Below, one piece after another: positions 47,424 through 54,615 of a stretch of DNA of 54,615 nucleotides (positions are counted from its first letter, which is position 1; each line of letters opens with the position of its first letter). Origin of the DNA: Marinilabilia sp. (lineage in GTDB: Bacteria; Bacteroidota; Bacteroidia; Bacteroidales; Marinilabiliaceae); NCBI RefSeq assembly GCF_016278715.1, contig NZ_JADQBH010000006.1, forward strand, positions 1 to 54,615, read 5' to 3'. Made by a program: the position numbers and the translations under genes. Below the pieces are notes generated by a model, which saw only the letters and a program-made list of their open reading frames with translations, had not been told where the DNA came from and made no database searches.

Positions 47424-48440
47424 ATGACTACCAGAAATCAACTCAAGACATTTAAATTTTTATCGGGAAGTGCTTTAATCCTCGCTGCAGCTTTTGCGTG
47501 GGGTTTATTTACCTATTCGGCAGAGCCTGAACAAAACGAGCCCGCTCCCACTCACAATGAGCAGTTTCAGAGCGAATACAATATTTTTTCATTGCCGGTG
47601 CCGGAGAATCCTACATTTGCAGGTGAGCCCGTACCTGTTGAACGCTCGTATATCCGGGAAAATCTGGATCGGGAGTTGTTGGTCAACACTTACTGGCAAT
47701 CACAAACCTTATTATTTATCAAGCGGGCTGCAAAGTATTTTCCAATTATCGAACCCATTCTGAAAGCAGAAGGGGTTCCCGATGATTTTAAATTCCTGGC
47801 TTTGGCAGAAAGTGCACTTATTATTCGTTCCGTTTCTCCAGCGGGAGCAGCAGGTCCCTGGCAGTTTATGAAAGGAGCCGGAACCGACTATGGCCTGGAA
47901 ATCAACAGCCAGGTTGATGAACGTTACCACATTGAAAAGGCTACTTCTGCCGCAAGCAGATTCCTCAAAAGCAGCTACGAAAAGTTTGGCAGCTGGACTT
48001 TGGCCGCTGCTGCCTACAATGCAGGCAGAAGTCACGTTATCGGACAATTAGACAGACAAAAGACCAACAACTACTACGATCTTTTGCTGAATGATGAGAC
48101 CGGGCGGTACGTTTACCGCATTATTGCGATTAAAGAGATACTGGAAAACCCTGTCAGTTATGGTTTTCATGTAAAGGAAAGAGACTTGTACTATATGGAA
48201 CCCACCTATACTGTGGAAGTGGATAGTACCATCAGCAATTTTGCTGATTTTGCCCAGAGTTTTGGTCTTTCCTATAAAGAACTAAAAGACTTGAATCCAT
48301 GGTTGAGAGACGATCATCTAACCAATTCAAGAGGAAAAACTTATCACATAAAAATTCCTGAAGAGGGTGCTTTTATCCGAAGCAAGTTTCAGAATCAAAC
48401 ACACGCTGCATCGGAATTAGACGAACAAACACAACAGTGA
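47424..48440 (+). CDS. Lytic murein transglycosylase (MltD-like) with LysM-like tail
   Basis: It cleaves peptidoglycan glycan strands in the periplasm. From the ATG at 47424 (GGGAAAGAG just upstream) the product has 338 residues with one N-terminal membrane or signal segment (FKFLSGSALILAAAFAWGLF). The SLT domain holds FKFLALAESALIIRSVSPAGAAGPWQFMKGAGTDYGL with the catalytic Glu129 in LAESAL, and GSWTLAAAAYNAGRSHV. The C-terminal 70 residues (YTVEVDSTISNFADFAQSFGLSYKELKDLNPWLR) look like one LysM-type wall-binding repeat. MltD proteins usually have two or more, so this is a short form. It follows the rnf terminator and has its own -7 element. Confidence 0.9.
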   Translation: MTTRNQLKTFKFLSGSALILAAAFAWGLFTYSAEPEQNEPAPTHNEQFQSEYNIFSLPVPENPTFAGEPVPVERSYIRENLDRELLVNTYWQSQTLLFIKRAAKYFPIIEPILKAEGVPDDFKFLALAESALIIRSVSPAGAAGPWQFMKGAGTDYGLEINSQVDERYHIEKATSAASRFLKSSYEKFGSWTLAAAAYNAGRSHVIGQLDRQKTNNYYDLLLNDETGRYVYRIIAIKEILENPVSYGFHVKERDLYYMEPTYTVEVDSTISNFADFAQSFGLSYKELKDLNPWLRDDHLTNSRGKTYHIKIPEEGAFIRSKFQNQTHAASELDEQTQQ

Positions 48441-48541
48441 TTTTCTCCTGAACGAGGTGTGATTGGCGTGCCGCCAGGTTTTTCAGATTTTACCACCAAT
48501 GAATGCCTGCTCTGGACTCTGTTGAGTCTGGTTAAACGAAA

Positions 48542-48575
48542 CACCCGGCAAAAATCCGGGTGCTATTCTTATGAT
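48542..48575 (+). terminator. Possible terminator after the transglycosylase gene
   Basis: A 7-bp stem (CACCCGG at 48542-48548, CCGGGTG at 48556-48562) has a 7-nt loop. It is followed by a broken T-rich stretch (CTATTCTTATGA, then seven T), so termination may be partial. Confidence 0.55.
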
Positions 48576-48711
48576 TTTTTTCAACCCCCAGCCTCAAACG
48601 TCCCGCTTCTATCCCATCTGTTCACACGAATATTGTATACCACTCCCTATTTACAATCCACTTCCATCACTCCGGTGTTAAAAACTCTTTTTCTCCGTTC
48701 CTGACTTTTGC

Positions 48712-48719
48712 TATCTTTG
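48712..48719 (+). promoter_or_regulatory. Bacteroidota -7 promoter element for uvrA
   Basis: TATCTTTG matches TAnnTTTG exactly, 21 nt before the GTG start. TTTT at 48688-48691 sits at the -33 position with 20-nt spacing, one base off TTTG. Confidence 0.6.
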
Positions 48720-48740
48720 TAAGTTCCAAAAAAATAGTAC

Positions 48741-51599
48741 GTGAATACACCGAAAAACAACACATTACCCATAGAGAGCGACCTTGAGCAGATTGAAGTT
48801 TTGGGTGCCCGTGTGCATAACCTTCAAAATATCGACATTATCATTCCCCGCAACGAACTGGTGGTTATCACCGGCCTCAGCGGGAGTGGTAAATCATCAC
48901 TGGCTTTCGACACCATATATGCCGAAGGTCAGAGGCGCTACATAGAAACTTTTTCAGCTTATGCTCGTCAGTTTCTCGGAGGACTGGAACGACCCGACGT
49001 GGACAAAATAACGGGGTTGAGTCCGGTTATCTCCATTGAACAAAAAACTACCGGTAAAAATCCCCGGTCAACGGTTGGAACCACCACTGAAATATATGAC
49101 TTCTTTCGTCTTCTTTACGCACGAGCCGGAGATGCCGTTTCGTACGAAACAGGCGAAAAAATGGTAAAACACACTGACCGTCAGATAATTGACCTCATTC
49201 TTTCGGAATTTAATGACCATGATGTATATATCCTTGCCCCAATGATAAAAGGCCGGAAAGGACATTACAAGGAACTCTTTGAGCAGATTCGAAAGAAGGG
49301 ATTCCTGAATGTCCGGGTGGACGGTGAAATTAAAGAGATAAAACATGGTATGAAGCTCGACCGCTACAAGAATCATTTTGTAGAGGTTGTAATCGATAAA
49401 CTCAGGGTATCGGAGAAAGACCGTAAACGGCTGGAAGAATCCGTATCGCTGGCCATGAAGCAAGGGAAAAACATAATGATGGTAATGGACAAAGAGGGTG
49501 ACAAACCCCGCTACTTTAGTCGCCAACTGATGTGTCCAACCACGGGTATTTCGTACAACGAGCCGGCACCCCACAATTTTTCATTTAACTCTCCCCAGGG
49601 CGCCTGTCCCAAATGCAAAGGACTGGGTTTTGTGGATGAAATTGACCTCGAAAAAATCATTCCCAACGACAATGTCTCCATCTATTCAGGTGGCATTGTT
49701 CCGTTGGGCCGGCACAAAAACAACCTCATCTTCTGGCAATTAGAGGCATTGGCGGCCCGCCATGACTTTAAACTGAAAAGTGCCATAAAGAACATACCAG
49801 AAGAGGCATTGGATGAAATTCTCCATGGCACCGCCGAACCCCTCAAGTTAAAAAACACCCCCCTTGGCGTTTCGTCTAATTACTCTCTGAGTTTCGACGG
49901 GGTAATCAGCTACATCCACAACCAGCAATCTAACGAAACTTCACAGAAAGCCCGGAAGTGGGCCAATCAGTTTATTCAAAAGACGGTATGCTCGGCCTGT
50001 AACGGACAGCGACTCAATAAGGAAGCTCTTCATTTTCTGATTGACGGGAAGAACATTGCCGAAATCAGCAAGATGGATCTAAAGGAACTTTTTCAATGGA
50101 CTGAAGGAATTGAAGACCGCCTCTCAAAGAAACAGAAGGCCATCGCCACTGAAATTCTGAAAGAGATCAGGTCAAGATTGGGATTCATGCTGGATGTGGG
50201 ATTGGAATACCTGGCCCTTGACCGCAGCGCCATGACTTTATCGGGGGGAGAAAGCCAACGCATCCGGCTCGCTACTCAAATCGGCTCTCAGCTGGTAAAC
50301 GTGCTTTACATCCTGGACGAGCCCAGTATTGGTCTGCACCAGCGCGACAACCACCGGCTCATTGAATCGTTAAAACAATTAAGAGATACCGGCAATTCCA
50401 TTCTGGTAGTGGAACACGACAAGGATATGATGATGGCTGCCGACCACGTAATAGACATGGGCCCCCATGCGGGTCGTCATGGTGGCGAAGTCGTAGCACA
50501 GGGAACACCCCGCGACATACTGGAATCAAACTCCTTAACAGCCGATTATCTCAAAAAGATTAAAGAAATTCCAATACCCAAAGAGCGACGTACGGGAAAC
50601 GGGAATAATCTGACCATCAAAGGTGCATCCGGAAACAACCTGAAAAACCTCACTGTCTCATTTCCTCTGGGGACATTCATATGTGTTACAGGCGTTTCGG
50701 GAAGCGGGAAATCCACACTCATCAACGACACGCTCTATCCCATCCTCAACCAGTACATTTACAAATCGGTGAAAGACCCGCTGACTTACAAAAAAGTAGA
50801 AGGTCTTGAATATGTGGACAAGGTAGTTGATGTAGACCAGGCTCCACTGGGCCGCACCCCGCGCTCCAATCCTGCCACCTACACGAAAATGTTTGATGAG
50901 ATCAGAAAACTGTTTGCGGGATTACCAGAGGCAAAAATCAGAGCTTACCAACCTGGCCGTTTTTCGTTCAATGTGGCAGGTGGACGTTGTGAAACCTGTA
51001 AAGGAGGTGGCGTACAGGTAATAGAAATGAACTTTCTGCCCGATGTCATGGTCGAATGCCCCGACTGTCGCGGGAAACGGTACAACCGTGAAACACTGGA
51101 AGTCAGATTCAAGGGGAAATCCATCAGCGATGTACTGGATATGACCATCAACCAGGCGGTTGAGTTTTTCGAAAATATTCCCAAACTGGTTCCCCGGTTA
51201 AAAGTGCTTCAGGAAGTAGGTCTGGGTTACATCAAGCTGGGACAACCCTCCACCACTCTGTCGGGAGGAGAATCGCAACGGGTGAAACTGGCTGCCGAAC
51301 TAGCAAAAAAAGACACCGGAAAAACAGTTTACATCCTTGACGAACCCACCACAGGCCTGCATTTTGAAGATATCCGGGTATTGCTCGAAGTACTGAACAA
51401 ACTTGTTTCCCGGGGAAATACAGTCATCGTTATTGAGCACAATCTGGACGTGATAAAAACGGCAGACCACATTATCGACATCGGGCCCGAAGGGGGTGGC
51501 CGCGGAGGAGAACTCATCATCAGTGGAACACCCGAAAAGGTTGCACAATGCAAAAAAAGTTTTACCGGACAATTCCTTAAAAAAGATGAAGGTCTCTAA
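48741..51599 (+). CDS. uvrA: Excinuclease ABC subunit A
   Basis: UvrA recognises bulky DNA lesions and loads UvrB in nucleotide excision repair. The 952-residue protein starts at GTG (NTPKNNTLPIESDLEQIEVLGARVHNLQNI). The two ABC modules have Walker A GLSGSGKSSLAFDTIYAEGQRRYIETFSAYARQFL and [17 protein letters not shown], signatures LSGGESQRIRLA and LSGGESQRVKLA, and Walker B LYILDEPSIGLHQRDN and VYILDEPTTGLH. The C-terminal zinc finger CETCKGGGVQVIEMNFLPDVMVECPDCRG is intact. The N-terminal one reads CPTTG...CPKC, so it lacks one of its four Cys, which I believe is common in Bacteroidota UvrA. The nucleoside kinase gene follows after 92 nt. Confidence 0.97.
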   Translation: MNTPKNNTLPIESDLEQIEVLGARVHNLQNIDIIIPRNELVVITGLSGSGKSSLAFDTIYAEGQRRYIETFSAYARQFLGGLERPDVDKITGLSPVISIEQKTTGKNPRSTVGTTTEIYDFFRLLYARAGDAVSYETGEKMVKHTDRQIIDLILSEFNDHDVYILAPMIKGRKGHYKELFEQIRKKGFLNVRVDGEIKEIKHGMKLDRYKNHFVEVVIDKLRVSEKDRKRLEESVSLAMKQGKNIMMVMDKEGDKPRYFSRQLMCPTTGISYNEPAPHNFSFNSPQGACPKCKGLGFVDEIDLEKIIPNDNVSIYSGGIVPLGRHKNNLIFWQLEALAARHDFKLKSAIKNIPEEALDEILHGTAEPLKLKNTPLGVSSNYSLSFDGVISYIHNQQSNETSQKARKWANQFIQKTVCSACNGQRLNKEALHFLIDGKNIAEISKMDLKELFQWTEGIEDRLSKKQKAIATEILKEIRSRLGFMLDVGLEYLALDRSAMTLSGGESQRIRLATQIGSQLVNVLYILDEPSIGLHQRDNHRLIESLKQLRDTGNSILVVEHDKDMMMAADHVIDMGPHAGRHGGEVVAQGTPRDILESNSLTADYLKKIKEIPIPKERRTGNGNNLTIKGASGNNLKNLTVSFPLGTFICVTGVSGSGKSTLINDTLYPILNQYIYKSVKDPLTYKKVEGLEYVDKVVDVDQAPLGRTPRSNPATYTKMFDEIRKLFAGLPEAKIRAYQPGRFSFNVAGGRCETCKGGGVQVIEMNFLPDVMVECPDCRGKRYNRETLEVRFKGKSISDVLDMTINQAVEFFENIPKLVPRLKVLQEVGLGYIKLGQPSTTLSGGESQRVKLAAELAKKDTGKTVYILDEPTTGLHFEDIRVLLEVLNKLVSRGNTVIVIEHNLDVIKTADHIIDIGPEGGGRGGELIISGTPEKVAQCKKSFTGQFLKKDEGL

Positions 51600-51691
51600 C
51601 CTGCATTATTCAGGAAAGAACTTTCTGCAAAAACCCTTTCCCAAACGAAATTTACAGATTGCGGGAAAAATAACCTATTCAAAATTCAAAT

Positions 51692-53359
51692 ATGAAAACG
51701 AACTTGCGCATAAAATGTCTCAACCATGATAAATCCTTCAATATACAAAGGGGGACAACCCTCAAAGAAATTGCGGAGAATCAGAAAATATCATTAAAGC
51801 ACCCCATTTTAGGGGCAATGGTCAATAATAAAGTCAGGGAGTTGTCTTTTGAAATTTATAACCCCAAAACCATTGAGTTTTTTGACATCACGCATAAGGA
51901 TGGTATGAGAATGTATATTCGCAGCCTCTCCTTCTTACTCACAGCCGCTGCAAAAGAGGTGTTTCCCGAAGCCACTCTGCGTATAGACCATTCGGTAAGC
52001 AAAGGCTTTTACTGTGACCTGCACGGCACAAAGAAAGTTTTATCAATAGAGGATGTTTTCGAAATAGGCCGGAAAATGCGTGAGATGGTTACTCAGGACA
52101 TTCCTTTTCTGCAATTCAAAGATGAAACCGACGATGTAATTGACCTTTTCAAAGAAAAAGGTCTTGATGACAAAGTTGAACTACTGAAACACCGGGGACA
52201 ATACTATTCCACCTATTACTGCTTAAATGGGCACCCCGGTAAGTATTATGGCTTCATGGTTCCCTCAACCCGCTATCTGACGGTTTTTGACCTCAATAAA
52301 TATTACAACGGAATGCTGCTTCAAATACCCAACCAACAGAAACCGGAGGAAGTCCAGGAATTGGTGGAACAAACCAAAATGTTTGAAATCTTTCGCGAAT
52401 TCGGACATTGGAACCGGGTACTGAACGTTACGAACATCAGCGACCTCAACAATGCTGCCCACAACAGCAAAGCCGAACGCCTGATTAAAGTAAGTGAAGC
52501 CCTTCACGAGAAAAAAATTGCTCAAATTGCCGATAGAATTACCGAAAAAAAGAATGAACTTAAAATTGTATTAATCAGCGGTCCTTCATCAAGCGGCAAA
52601 ACAACATTTAGCAAACGACTGGCAATACAGCTTCTGGTCAACGGTATCAGCCCTTTAAACCTGTCGCTCGACAACTATTTTGTAAACCGGGAGGATACTC
52701 CTCTGGATGAAAACGGCGACTACGATTTTGAATCACTGGAAGCATTAGATATTGAACTCTTCAACCAGCAGCTCCTCGACTTACTGGCCGGAAAAGAAGT
52801 GTTGTTACCAAAATTTTCATTTGAAACCGGAAAGAGTTCTTTCAATGGTGACAAATTAAAAATGGAAAAAGATAACATCCTGATTATTGAAGGTATTCAC
52901 GGCCTGAATCCAAGATTGACACACCTGATAGAAAACAGCAAAAAATATAAAATATACGTATCCGCTCTTACCAACATCAACATTGACAATCAGAGCCGAA
53001 TTCCGACAACCGACAACCGACTGGTAAGAAGAATAATCCGGGATTATCGTTATCGAAACTATTCGGCACAGGAAACCATTTCCCGATGGGACAGCGTTCG
53101 CAGAGGAGAAGACAAGCACATTTTTCCTTATCAGGAGGAAGCAGATACGATGTTCAACTCTGCTCTGCTTTACGAACTGGCAGTTTTAAAACCTTTCGCA
53201 GAGCCCATCCTTCTGGAGGTGCAACCAAACCAAACCGAATATTCCGAAGCCAACCGGCTATTGAAGTTTTTTAGCTATTTCAAACCCATTCTGCCACGGG
53301 AGATTCCGCCAACCTCAATCTTGAGAGAATTCCTGGGGGGCAGTAGTTTTACCTATTAG
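51692..53359 (+). CDS. Nucleoside (uridine-type) kinase with threonyl-tRNA-synthetase-like N-terminus
   Basis: This 555-residue protein fuses two parts. The N-terminal 270 residues resemble the TGS and second additional (editing-like) domains of threonyl-tRNA synthetase: an N-terminal beta-grasp start (LNHDKSFNIQRGTTLKEIAE), then RIDHSVSKGFYCDL and HRGQYYSTYYCLNGHPGKYYGFMVPST. The C-terminal half is a P-loop uridine kinase/phosphoribulokinase domain with Walker A GPSSSGKTTFSK (297-308), SLDNYFVNREDTPLDENGDYDFESLEALD and the acidic IIEGIHGLNPRLT. RSIPTTDNRLVRRIIRDYRYRN-type sequence provides the lid arginines. Such fusions are known in Bacteroidota and Firmicutes, but their substrate is not firmly established. 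No signal peptide is present. Confidence 0.9.
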   Translation: MKTNLRIKCLNHDKSFNIQRGTTLKEIAENQKISLKHPILGAMVNNKVRELSFEIYNPKTIEFFDITHKDGMRMYIRSLSFLLTAAAKEVFPEATLRIDHSVSKGFYCDLHGTKKVLSIEDVFEIGRKMREMVTQDIPFLQFKDETDDVIDLFKEKGLDDKVELLKHRGQYYSTYYCLNGHPGKYYGFMVPSTRYLTVFDLNKYYNGMLLQIPNQQKPEEVQELVEQTKMFEIFREFGHWNRVLNVTNISDLNNAAHNSKAERLIKVSEALHEKKIAQIADRITEKKNELKIVLISGPSSSGKTTFSKRLAIQLLVNGISPLNLSLDNYFVNREDTPLDENGDYDFESLEALDIELFNQQLLDLLAGKEVLLPKFSFETGKSSFNGDKLKMEKDNILIIEGIHGLNPRLTHLIENSKKYKIYVSALTNINIDNQSRIPTTDNRLVRRIIRDYRYRNYSAQETISRWDSVRRGEDKHIFPYQEEADTMFNSALLYELAVLKPFAEPILLEVQPNQTEYSEANRLLKFFSYFKPILPREIPPTSILREFLGGSSFTY

Positions 53360-53433
53360 CCAATTAAAATACAGAAGAAACCAAGAAAAAATTAAACCCT
53401 ATAAGGCATATAAGAAATAGGATTTGGTTGTAT

Positions 53434-54537
53434 TTATTTTTTAAGCCCGAAACATCCAGCCAGATACCTGCTTCTTGAAATTAGGCCGCCATAAAGAACA
53501 ACAATTATTATCAAACTACAGACAGTCAACAGCAAGGACTTTGCAGAAATCGCCATCGGGATGGCAATGACCCAGTACCCAACCACTACTATTACCGGCT
53601 GATGGATAAGGTAAAATGGATAAATGGCCTTATTAAGAGGCTTTCGAAGGATATGATCTTTGTTTAAATATTTCTTTCCATAACCCAAAACTGCCAGATT
53701 AATGAACCAACTCATTATAATAGCAATTACATCCCGGGCGGTTTGGACTGTCGATGAATAGGAAAAATCTGACAAAACAAACCAAGCGGACACCATTATT
53801 ATAGCTCCCCCCAACCAAATTTTTCTTTGCCTTCTAAGATTTGCAACAATTTTGGAATTCCCGAAAATACCAAAGCCCAGTAGGAAGTATATAAAAAACA
53901 GAGTCATGAAAGCCCAGTCATTGTAAAAAGCGTGGGTCTCTTCCGGAAAGTAAGGCCTCAACAAAACCTGAGAAAGAAGCATTGGAACGAAAAAAAGTGC
54001 CAGACCACCCTGCCATCCAGATAAAACTTCAAATTTTGGATCTACTACTTTAAAGTAAAAACCAGATCGAAAAAAGCTGATAAAAGGAATGAATACAATG
54101 GAAATAAAATACAGGTAAACAATAAACCATAAGTGATGCCAACTGAAATTTCCTTCAGGATAAACCCCTTCGAAAATATGTGAATAAAACTCCCACAAAC
54201 TTGAATACGAGGAGATTTTTTCAATATACACCTGTACCGGAACCAAAACAAATATTCCAAAAATAACAGGAAGTAAAAGCCTTTTGCTTCTTTCTGCAAA
54301 ATACTTCCTCTTTGACCTAAACTTTACAGCAAAACGGGTGCCTGCTCCCGAAACTAAAAAAAGCAGGGGCATTCGCCACGAATGCAACATACCCATAACC
54401 GGATTTAATGATTCAAGTTGAACCTCGTTTTTAATGTGCCAGGGCCATCCGTTAAAAACCATTCCCACATGGTACAAAAAGACACTCAAAATAAGACCTA
54501 TTCTTATCCAATCAATGTAATACTGTCGCTCGTTCAT
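53434..54537 (-). CDS. Acyltransferase-3 family membrane protein
   Basis: This 367-residue inner-membrane protein has about ten hydrophobic segments and belongs to the acyltransferase-3/OpgC-like group that O-acylates sugars of glucans, O-antigen or lipids. The N-terminal signature YIDWIRIGLILSVFLYHVG places the conserved Asp9, Arg12 and His23 in the first helix. HSWRMPLLFLVSGAGTRFAVKFRSKRKYFAERSKRLLLPVIFG is the second typical block, with the Arg-rich loop. NKAIYPFYLIHQPVIVVVGYWV marks the C-terminal helices. The gene is convergent with the kinase gene and stands alone. The acyl group and acceptor are unknown. Confidence 0.9.
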   Translation of the reverse strand: MNERQYYIDWIRIGLILSVFLYHVGMVFNGWPWHIKNEVQLESLNPVMGMLHSWRMPLLFLVSGAGTRFAVKFRSKRKYFAERSKRLLLPVIFGIFVLVPVQVYIEKISSYSSLWEFYSHIFEGVYPEGNFSWHHLWFIVYLYFISIVFIPFISFFRSGFYFKVVDPKFEVLSGWQGGLALFFVPMLLSQVLLRPYFPEETHAFYNDWAFMTLFFIYFLLGFGIFGNSKIVANLRRQRKIWLGGAIIMVSAWFVLSDFSYSSTVQTARDVIAIIMSWFINLAVLGYGKKYLNKDHILRKPLNKAIYPFYLIHQPVIVVVGYWVIAIPMAISAKSLLLTVCSLIIIVVLYGGLISRSRYLAGCFGLKK

Positions 54538-54615
54538 GGTGCAGTTTATTTTTACTGCAAAGCAATATAGATTTTCAAAAGAACGACGTATCTTTTCATC
54601 GGGAAGGCGTACGAG

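Larger units (their letters stand above)
48441..48740. other. Intergenic region before uvrA
   Basis: These 300 nt hold a weak terminator hairpin at 48542-48562 and the uvrA -7 element at 48712-48719. An 81-codon frame covers part of it but has no protein-like features. Confidence 0.45.

Noticed and set aside
48459..48704. 81-codon plus-strand frame before uvrA
   Set aside because: It runs through a terminator-like hairpin and ends just before the uvrA -7 element, with no protein-like pattern.

Overview
The window is chromosomal DNA from a member of the Bacteroidota, most likely a Bacteroidales/Marinilabiliales-type marine or anaerobic lineage. The evidence is a SusC/SusD pair, a protein with a C-terminal type IX secretion sorting domain, an OstA-like LPS transport protein, DUF5063 and DUF2795 proteins, an Rnf operon led by an RseC-like gene, and many copies of the Bacteroidota -7 promoter element TAnnTTTG. 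Two copies (upstream of recG and of the SurA cluster) also have a -33 TTTG exactly 20 nt upstream. I saw no tRNA, rRNA, CRISPR array, prophage or insertion sequence.

Layout. (1) 1-10.3 kb, minus strand: a compact disaccharide locus. It holds an inactive-Nudix/winged-helix regulator, a GPH-type sugar symporter, a GH94 cellobiose-phosphorylase-like enzyme, then SusC and SusD. Oligosaccharide would enter through SusCD, cross the inner membrane through the symporter and be split by phosphate in the cytoplasm. No secreted hydrolase is present. (2) 10.8-11.7 kb, plus: cobalamin adenosyltransferase and a DUF2795 protein. (3) 11.8-16.8 kb, minus: an envelope biogenesis cluster of PPIase lipoprotein, SurA, a lipoprotein and OstA-like LptA-type protein. 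(4) 17.1-27 kb: guaB (minus), divergent recQ, a DUF5063 gene broken by an in-frame TAG, a DEDDy exonuclease, an RlmI-like rRNA methyltransferase, a DEAD-box helicase and tex. (5) 27.1-33.4 kb, minus: three envelope proteins, namely a seven-module T9SS cargo, a small outer-membrane barrel and a 742-residue coiled-coil lipoprotein. (6) 33.8-38.6 kb: an AGCS amino-acid symporter with a large insertion, a LysO-like exporter, an orphan MacB-type ABC ATPase and a SAM methyltransferase. (7) 38.9-48.4 kb, plus: a tiny Ala/Glu 11-mer-repeat lipoprotein, recG, RseC-like plus rnfBCDGEA, and a lytic transglycosylase. (8) 48.7-54.5 kb: uvrA, a nucleoside kinase with a threonyl-tRNA-synthetase-like N-terminus, and an acyltransferase-3 membrane protein.

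Most of the window is conserved housekeeping and envelope biology. The parts most worth a second look are the DUF5063 gene with TAG directly followed by ATG, the phosphorolytic Sus locus with its catalytically dead Nudix regulator and candidate operator, the transporter insertions, the coiled-coil/11-mer lipoproteins and the near-perfect 34-bp palindrome at the end of tex. I found no clear candidate for an entirely new multi-gene system.
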